Source: Nitrosopumilales archaeon CG_4_9_14_0_2_um_filter_34_16 (GTDB lineage: Archaea > Thermoproteota > Nitrososphaeria > Nitrososphaerales > Nitrosopumilaceae). From it: a stretch of 5,776 nucleotides of DNA. The notes under the pieces were generated by a model, which was not told where the DNA came from, searched no databases, and worked only from the letters and a program-made list of their open reading frames with translations. The position numbers and the translations under genes are program-made. Below, piece by piece: positions 4,615-5,776 of the stretch. Within the stretch, counting starts at the first letter, position 1; every line of letters begins with the position of its first letter. The stretch covers positions 1-5,776 of the forward strand of contig PFRJ01000087.1 of the NCBI GenBank assembly GCA_002788515.1. The letters are read 5' to 3'.

Positions 4615-5776
4615 ATGCTTGGATACGAGTTATTTTCGATAAACAAAGAATCATCTGCAAACAACCCTCGTGGGGGCTCCCAACCAATTAAGAAAATCTT
4701 CTTTCAGAAAGGTACAGTCACATTAGATAAAGACCTTGAAGAATATACTACAGAGTATTTGGAAAAGACTAAACAATTGCAAGATTGGCTTCAGATGCCG
4801 TTAAACACCATTGACAAAAAAGAACTCAATCTCCCTGATATGAGAGTGGGTTTTGCACAACCCAGTCCATATGTCGAAGTTTATGGCAGTGTAAAGACAA
4901 ACAAAAACTCAGAAAGCATATTATCTATCACAATAGGCAAAAAACCAAACATTATCGAATATTCTCTTAGCGTACATACCAAAGAAATCACTCAAAATAA
5001 AAATTCAAAAGTCAAACTCAAAATCGACAATAAAAATTATTTTCTAAAAGACAACAATCTGTTTTCATCATATATAGAATCTGATCTGCTAGACAAAGAA
5101 GGAACTATAAACAATGATGCCTTTGAAATTATATCTAGAAAGTTTCTAGAATATGCTATAACTCGTCCATGCAATTTGACAAAACAAGGAAACCTTAGTT
5201 TTAGAATATACATACTACCAAATGATTCCGAAATTAAAATCATAGAAAAAGAAACCATAACTGAATCAGATTCATTTTTGGATTATTTTGGTAATCTTTC
5301 ATCCGATTATGCATCCACACCAACAACAACTACAAAATTTCTGTCTTATGATGATAAGGCATTTACAATTAACTGCAAACAAAAGAGAGATTTTTATAAA
5401 AATTTAGGAATTGGGAAAGAGTCACTACAAAAAATTTTTCGTCCTAAAGAAAAAACATTTAACATTAGTGGACTAGAATGGACATTTGTAGATCTCTTTG
5501 ATAATAATCATAAATTTAAGAATACAGGGAAAGGTATTCTCACACAGATTTATGAAAACTACAAAACACTTTCAAAAGGCGGTTACAACGAACAAGTTAA
5601 TCTTAAAATTCTCTGTGTTCGAGTTAATCAAGCAAAACAAGAACTTTTGATTGATGAAAACCTAACAATGAAACAAATGTCAAAAATGTTTTCTAAAATA
5701 GATGAAACAAAAATTCCTTTTTCTGCATTTGAGGTACTCATAGATAAATCAAACAAAAATCCTCTATGGAACACGT
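4615..5776 (+). CDS. Large unassigned cytoplasmic protein, 3' end beyond window
   Basis: From ATG 4615 the frame stays open for 387 codons to the window edge with no stop; an in-frame TAA at 4588 limits any upstream extension and no other start lies between. I do not recognise a family. There is no signal peptide or membrane segment, so it is probably cytoplasmic. A charged, probably helical stretch covers residues 37-60. A beta-rich region follows at about 85-215 (Y-V-E-V-Y-G-S-V, S-I-L-S-I-T-I-G, V-K-L-K-I-D, F-R-I-Y-I-L-P). A low-complexity S-T-P-T-T-T-T-K-F turn sits at 234-242. The last third (about 280-385) looks like a compact alpha/beta domain: G-L-E-W-T-F-V-D-L, K-G-I-L-T-Q-I-Y, V-N-L-K-I-L-C-V-R, then L-L-I-D-E-N-L-T-M-K-Q-M. 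The product is Lys/Asn/Ile-rich. The strict frame length and protein-like strands make a real gene near certain; function is open. Confidence 0.85.
   Translation, partial: MLGYELFSINKESSANNPRGGSQPIKKIFFQKGTVTLDKDLEEYTTEYLEKTKQLQDWLQMPLNTIDKKELNLPDMRVGFAQPSPYVEVYGSVKTNKNSESILSITIGKKPNIIEYSLSVHTKEITQNKNSKVKLKIDNKNYFLKDNNLFSSYIESDLLDKEGTINNDAFEIISRKFLEYAITRPCNLTKQGNLSFRIYILPNDSEIKIIEKETITESDSFLDYFGNLSSDYASTPTTTTKFLSYDDKAFTINCKQKRDFYKNLGIGKESLQKIFRPKEKTFNISGLEWTFVDLFDNNHKFKNTGKGILTQIYENYKTLSKGGYNEQVNLKILCVRVNQAKQELLIDENLTMKQMSKMFSKIDETKIPFSAFEVLIDKSNKNPLWNT

Noticed and set aside
5037..5258. 73-codon minus-strand frame
   Set aside because: Antisense to the long plus-strand ORF starting at 4615, which is open for 387 codons and much better supported.
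4615..5776. Idea that the large ORF is a Cas8-type CRISPR effector subunit
   Set aside because: Only a vague impression from the C-terminal strand pattern; no diagnostic motif, no cas neighbours and no repeats in the window.

Overview
The window looks like chromosomal DNA from an ammonia-oxidising archaeon of the Nitrosopumilus/Nitrosarchaeum type (Nitrososphaerota, formerly Thaumarchaeota). The evidence is a low G+C sequence rich in A/T-ending codons, genes with no Shine-Dalgarno sequence but a TATA-like element about 26-30 nt upstream of the start codon, a small soluble protein of a kind known from this phylum, and two secreted proteins carrying the phylum-typical 'I-P-x-W ... W ... F' module. 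This assignment is inferred from sequence reading alone.

Layout. Positions 1-214 (+) hold the C-terminal end of a universal stress protein whose frame is broken by a stop near position 47. Next come three minus-strand genes: methionine sulfoxide reductase msrA (216-671), a secreted repeat protein (710-1744) and a small cytoplasmic protein of the DUF6659 / roadblock-like kind (1802-2185). Each has its own promoter-like element. A 154-bp divergent gap leads to a second secreted protein on the plus strand (2340-3464, TTG start). Its stop codon directly abuts that of a convergent SAM-dependent methyltransferase (3465-4298, TTG start). Positions 4299-4614 contain two divergent micro-ORFs of about 30 codons that read like protein. 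From 4615 to the window end a long plus-strand reading frame of at least 387 codons stays open; I could not assign it to a family.

How the genes relate. No operon is obvious: almost every gene has its own TATA-like element and the strand changes often, as is usual for compact archaeal genomes. MsrA (repair of oxidised methionine) and the Usp remnant suggest a stress-response neighbourhood. The two secreted proteins share a 37-residue module present four times in the window without gaps, so they probably belong to one cell-surface protein family. I see no mobile element, CRISPR array, tRNA or rRNA. The least explained part is the right-hand end: the micro-ORF pair and the large unassigned ORF.
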